Shown here piece by piece: positions 60,553 to 64,000 of a stretch of DNA of 64,000 nucleotides. Location of the stretch: contig NZ_JAMXLB010000001.1 of the NCBI RefSeq assembly GCF_024054195.1, positions 124,001 to 188,000 of the forward strand. The letters run 5' to 3'. The notes under the pieces are model-generated. The model had not been told where the DNA came from and ran no database searches. It saw only the letters and a program-made list of their open reading frames with translations. The DNA is from Flavobacterium sp. NRK F7. Lineage in GTDB: Bacteria; Bacteroidota; Bacteroidia; Flavobacteriales; Flavobacteriaceae. Numbering within the stretch: position 1 is the first letter of the stretch; every line of letters begins with the position of its first letter. The translations under genes and the position numbers were made by a program.

Positions 60553-60597
60553 GATAAGCAATCACGCTTATCGTAAAATAATAAAACGTTACGATAA
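60553..60597 (+). promoter_or_regulatory. Two mutually exclusive hairpins in the MFS gene leader
   Basis: GATAAGC (60553-60559) pairs with GCTTATC (60566-60572). TTATCGTAA (60568-60576) pairs with TTACGATAA (60589-60597), reaching the A of the start codon. The two stems share TTATC, so only one can form. The core AAAACGTT at 60583-60590 also matches part of the LacI-type operator palindrome upstream of susC, so the site could act on DNA, RNA or both. Confidence 0.5.
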
Positions 60598-62123
60598 TGG
60601 AAAAGCGTAAATTAGGTTTCTGGGAAATTTGGAACATGAGTTTCGGTTTTTTAGGAATACAGTTTGGTTTTGCTTTGCAAAACGCAAACACTTCTAGAAT
60701 TTTCGACACCTTGGGTGCTGAAGTGGATAAAATTGGCCTATATTGGTTAGCCGCTCCTTTAACTGGATTAATTGTACAACCTATCGTGGGGTATTTTTCT
60801 GACCGAACTTGGACAAAGCTTGGAAGAAGAAGACCTTATTTTTTAGCAGGTGCCATTTTATCTTCAATTGCACTATGCATCATGCCCAATTCACCCACTT
60901 TATGGGTAGCCATAGGTACCTTATGGATTATGGACTCTTCCATAAACATTTCTATGGAACCTTTTCGAGCTTTTGTTGGAGATAATTTACCAGAAAAACA
61001 AAGAACATTAGGTTTCTCCATGCAAAGTTTCTTTATTGGAGCTGGTGCAGTAGTAGGTTCTGCCCTACCTTACATTTTTACGAATTGGTTCAACATGGCC
61101 AACACGGCTCCAAAAGGAATTATAGCTCCATCTGTAAAGTGGTCTTTCTACATTGGAGGTATAGTTTTTCTATTAGCTGTATTATGGACCGTATTCCATT
61201 CGAAAGAATACACTCCAGAAGAGTTAGAAAAATTTGAAAAAAACAAAGAACCTAATCTTAATAAAATTGAAAACAGCCAATCTTTAGTCCCATTGAAGAA
61301 GCAATGGAATTATGGAATTCTATTAACTTTTATTGGGCTTATTGCCTTATCGTATGTTTATTATATCAATCGAATAAACAATTCACACAAAGAATTGTAT
61401 ATATTGGCTATCGGTTTATTTGTAACAGGGGTATTATTTATCATTGTTTCGCAACTGCGTAAAGCCCAAGTAAGAAATGGTTTTACAGTAATTGTTACCG
61501 ATTTATTAAATATGCCAAAAACCATGAAACAATTAGCTTGGGTGCAATTTTTTTCTTGGTTCGCCTTATTTGCAATGTGGATCTACACTACTAAATCTGT
61601 AACAGGTCACGTATTCAACTCTTTTGACACCACTTCAAAAGTATATAATGACGCAGCTGATTGGGTTAGTGTTATGTTTACAGTTTATAATGGAGTTGCT
61701 GCTGCAGTTGCCTTTTTATTGCCTGTTATTGCAAAAAGAACCAGTAATAAATTCACTCATATGTTAGCCTTAGTTGCAGGTGGCTTAGGACTTATTTCTA
61801 TTTATTTCTTATCGGATAAAACAGGATTATTGTTAGCTATGATTGGTGTAGGAATTGCTTGGGCAAGTATTCTTTCTATTCCTTATGCCATGTTATCTGG
61901 TGCATTACCCGCTAACAAAATGGGATACTATATGGGCGTTTTCAATTTCTTCATTGTAATACCTCAAATTGTAGCTGGAACAATTCTAGGGTTTTTAGTC
62001 AATACTTTTTTTGATGATCAACCTATTTATGCGTTAATTATAGGAGGATTTTCTATGATTTTCGCAGGCCTTTTAACATTAACAGTAAAAACAAAAAGAA
62101 AATTAAATATTAATGAACAATAA
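60597..62123 (+). CDS. MFS sugar transporter (SLC45/GPH-like), probable maltose carrier
   Basis: The 508-residue inner-membrane protein has about 12 hydrophobic segments. The start MEKRKLGFWEIWNMSFGFLGIQFGFALQ and the loop GYFSDRTWTKLGRRRPYFLAG (the MFS D-R-x-x-x-R-R-R motif) match carriers of the SLC45 / glycoside-cation symporter type. A repeat of the signature appears near PVIAKRTSNKFTH. In this locus it should import maltose or maltodextrins released in the periplasm. It overlaps pgmB by 11 bases. Its leader contains two competing hairpins. Confidence 0.9.
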   Translation: MEKRKLGFWEIWNMSFGFLGIQFGFALQNANTSRIFDTLGAEVDKIGLYWLAAPLTGLIVQPIVGYFSDRTWTKLGRRRPYFLAGAILSSIALCIMPNSPTLWVAIGTLWIMDSSINISMEPFRAFVGDNLPEKQRTLGFSMQSFFIGAGAVVGSALPYIFTNWFNMANTAPKGIIAPSVKWSFYIGGIVFLLAVLWTVFHSKEYTPEELEKFEKNKEPNLNKIENSQSLVPLKKQWNYGILLTFIGLIALSYVYYINRINNSHKELYILAIGLFVTGVLFIIVSQLRKAQVRNGFTVIVTDLLNMPKTMKQLAWVQFFSWFALFAMWIYTTKSVTGHVFNSFDTTSKVYNDAADWVSVMFTVYNGVAAAVAFLLPVIAKRTSNKFTHMLALVAGGLGLISIYFLSDKTGLLLAMIGVGIAWASILSIPYAMLSGALPANKMGYYMGVFNFFIVIPQIVAGTILGFLVNTFFDDQPIYALIIGGFSMIFAGLLTLTVKTKRKLNINEQ

Positions 62124-62769
62124 AACTTTCATATTTGATTTAGATGGAGTAATAGTAGATACTGCTAAATATCATTTTTTAGCATGGCAACGATTGGCTT
62201 CTCAATTAGGAATAGATTTCACACCTGAACATAATGAACAATTAAAAGGAGTAAGTAGAGTTCGTTCCTTAGATATTATATTAGAATTAGGAAACATTCA
62301 TGCTACACAAGAAGATAAAAACAAGTGGCTCATTCAAAAAAACACAGAATATCTTTCCTACATCGATAAATTAGATGAAAGCGAAATATTGCCTGGAGTA
62401 TCTTCAGTATTAAATTATCTTAAAGAATATCAACAAAATATTGTTTTAGGTAGTGCAAGTAAAAATGCAAGACCGATTTTAGAAAAAACAGGTATTATAC
62501 ATTATTTTGATGCCATAGTAGATGGTAATGATGTTACCAATGCAAAACCCGATCCCGAAGTTTTTCTTCAAGGGGCAAAAAAAATGAATGCATCACCAAC
62601 AAATTGTATCGTTTTTGAAGATTCAGTTGCAGGTATTCAAGCAGCAAATATTGCTGAAATGACAAGTATTGGAATTGGCGAAAAAGAGGTTTTGCATGAA
62701 GCGAAATTTATTTTCCCCAACTTTACTTTTATCGACACAACTTTTTTAGACAATTTATTGAAAAAATAA
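62113..62769 (+). CDS. pgmB: Beta-phosphoglucomutase
   Basis: It converts beta-glucose 1-phosphate, the product of maltose phosphorylase, into glucose 6-phosphate. The 218-residue HAD enzyme has nucleophile D9 and acid/base D11 (FIFDLDGVIVDTAKYHFLAW), the substrate loop GVSRVRSLDII, motif II GSASKNARPILEKTG and motif III/IV (KPDPEVFLQGAKKM; CIVFEDSVAGIQAA). Its start lies within the end of the MFS gene, and the GH65 gene begins one base past its stop, so the three are tightly coupled. Confidence 0.95.
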   Translation: MNNKTFIFDLDGVIVDTAKYHFLAWQRLASQLGIDFTPEHNEQLKGVSRVRSLDIILELGNIHATQEDKNKWLIQKNTEYLSYIDKLDESEILPGVSSVLNYLKEYQQNIVLGSASKNARPILEKTGIIHYFDAIVDGNDVTNAKPDPEVFLQGAKKMNASPTNCIVFEDSVAGIQAANIAEMTSIGIGEKEVLHEAKFIFPNFTFIDTTFLDNLLKK

Positions 62770-62770
62770 A

Positions 62771-64000
62771 ATGAATCAGGATTATATTATACCAAATAAT
62801 TGGTCAATTATAGAAGAAGGATTTAATGCGGCAAGTGTAAAATCCTCAGAAAGTCTATTTAGCATTGGAAACGGTGCCATGGGGCAAAGAGCAAATTTTG
62901 AAGAAAATTATTCTGGAAGCACTTTTCAGGGTAGCTACATCGCTGGAGTATATTATCCAGACAAAACAAAAGTGGGCTGGTGGAAAAACGGATATCCAAA
63001 ATATTTTGCTAAAGTTTTAAATGCTCCAAATTGGATTGGAATTCATGTTGAAGTTAATGGAGAAGTGGTAGATTTAGCAACTTGTAAAGAAATCAAAAAC
63101 TTTAGAAGAGAATTGAATATGAAAGAAGGTTGGTACAACCGTACTTTCGAAATTGTACTTCAGAATGAGACCCAAATTCAAGTAAATGTAACCCGATTTC
63201 TTTCATTAGACCTAGACGAAGTAGGTGCTATTAAATATGAAATAACACCTGTAAATACAGATGCCAAAGTAGTATTTGTTCCATATCTTGATTCGGGTAT
63301 TGAAAACGAAGACACCAATTGGGAAGAAAAATTTTGGGAGACTTTAACGGTTAAAAGTGACGAAAACAAAGCTTTTATAGTAGCGCGTACCTTAAAAACT
63401 AATTTTGTGGTAGCTACTTTTATGCAAAATAATGTTTTGGTAAATAATCACACCGCTGATGTGCTTCCTGTTGAAATAAAAAAAGAAGCTTCAAAAATCT
63501 CTTTTTCTTACGAAATAGCTGCAACCAAAGGACAAACTGTTGCTTTACAAAAATTTGGAGGTTACACCGTTTCTACCAATCATGCTGAAGAAAACTTAAT
63601 TGTTGCTGCAAAAAAAGTACTACAAGAAGCACAAACTTATGGTTTTAGCGGGCTTTTGGAAAAACAAAAACAAGCTTGGGCTAAAATTTGGGAAATGAGC
63701 GACATCACAATAGATGGTGATGTTAAAGCGCAACAAGGTATTCGATTTAATATATTTCAATTGAATCAAACCTATTTAGGTAAAGATTCTCGATTAAATA
63801 TAGGTCCGAAAGGATTTACAGGTGAAAAATACGGAGGTTCAACCTATTGGGACACCGAAGCTTATTGTATCCCTTTCTATATGGCAACCAAAAATCAAAA
63901 TGTAGCTCGAAGTTTGTTAGAATACCGCTACAATCAACTGGATAAAGCCATTGAAAATGCACAGCAAAACTTAGGCTTTAAAAATGGTGCAGCTTTATAT
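62771..64000 (+). CDS. Glycoside hydrolase family 65 maltose phosphorylase, partial
   Basis: The gene runs off the right edge; the first 410 residues are present. It starts MNQDYIIPNNWSIIEEGFNA and has the GH65 N-terminal domain (SLFSIGNGAMGQRANFEENY), then the catalytic-domain entry GFTGEKYGGSTYWDTEAYCIPFYMA. GH65 enzymes of this kind phosphorolyse maltose into glucose and beta-glucose 1-phosphate. The pgmB gene immediately before it supports maltose phosphorylase over kojibiose or trehalose phosphorylase, though the specificity loop is outside the window. Confidence 0.93.
   Translation, partial: MNQDYIIPNNWSIIEEGFNAASVKSSESLFSIGNGAMGQRANFEENYSGSTFQGSYIAGVYYPDKTKVGWWKNGYPKYFAKVLNAPNWIGIHVEVNGEVVDLATCKEIKNFRRELNMKEGWYNRTFEIVLQNETQIQVNVTRFLSLDLDEVGAIKYEITPVNTDAKVVFVPYLDSGIENEDTNWEEKFWETLTVKSDENKAFIVARTLKTNFVVATFMQNNVLVNNHTADVLPVEIKKEASKISFSYEIAATKGQTVALQKFGGYTVSTNHAEENLIVAAKKVLQEAQTYGFSGLLEKQKQAWAKIWEMSDITIDGDVKAQQGIRFNIFQLNQTYLGKDSRLNIGPKGFTGEKYGGSTYWDTEAYCIPFYMATKNQNVARSLLEYRYNQLDKAIENAQQNLGFKNGAALY

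Overview
This 64 kb window is AT-rich and comes from a member of the Bacteroidota, most likely a Flavobacterium-like member of the Flavobacteriaceae. The evidence is a SusC/SusD/SusE utilisation locus, GLPGLI, DUF5686 and TonB-type outer-membrane proteins, a PorT/SprT component and a C-terminal sorting domain of the type IX secretion system (T9SS), the lipidated TamA variant TamL, a flavobacterial-type glycosylasparaginase, and many perfect copies of the Bacteroidota -7 promoter box TAnnTTTG. Most of it is ordinary chromosomal backbone. No insertion sequence, prophage, CRISPR array or rRNA operon was seen.

Layout. 1-7.6 kb: a leftward sulfite reduction, siroheme and cysteine operon (serine acetyltransferase, cysteine synthase, SUMT, CysJ, CysI, a DUF2490 barrel, precorrin-2 dehydrogenase cut by the window edge). 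Its leader encodes a Cys/Met-rich peptide followed by an intrinsic terminator, which looks like a complete transcription attenuator. 7.8-9.2 kb: divergent metK behind a SAM-II-type riboswitch. 9.2-16.1 kb: a two-component system between two GLPGLI genes and an outer-membrane barrel, with phased GTTAA repeats in the divergent promoter region. 16.2-22.4 kb: an unknown exported protein, deoxynucleoside kinase, an AhpD-like protein, and an operon of glycosylasparaginase, CutC and beta-mannosidase that fits dismantling of the N-glycan core. 22.5-25.8 kb: membrane and soluble pyrophosphatases. 25.8-32.2 kb: DNA glycosylase, a DUF5686 protein, PdhB, EtfBA. 32.4-43.4 kb: DUF151 nuclease, nucleoside transporter, ThyA, methyltransferase, metalloprotease, DUF547, aldehyde dehydrogenase, DHFR, UbiE, PorT. 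43.4-49.0 kb: RNA methyltransferase, TamL, FbaA, AccD, tRNA-Leu(UAG). 49.0-50.4 kb: a small accessory patch with two orphan lipoproteins and eleven tandem 21-bp repeats. 50.5-64.0 kb: a starch/maltodextrin locus: SusCDE plus T9SS-secreted GH13 amylase leftward, and LacI regulator, MFS transporter, beta-phosphoglucomutase and GH65 phosphorylase (cut by the edge) rightward.

How parts fit together. The two sulfur units share one intergenic region and seem to use two RNA-based sensors: a leader peptide reading Cys/Met supply and a riboswitch reading SAM. In the starch locus, secreted amylase makes oligosaccharides, SusCDE bind and import them, the MFS carrier moves them across the inner membrane, and GH65 plus PgmB turn maltose into glucose and glucose 6-phosphate. 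A LacI-type operator palindrome lies between susC and the regulator.

The most interesting items are the cysteine/methionine attenuator, the SAM-II element with a mutually exclusive hairpin, the 21-bp repeat array, the phased GTTAA repeats, the Cys-rich tail on the membrane pyrophosphatase and the cysteine-less AccD zinc ribbon. All assignments were made by reading the sequence. No database search was run.
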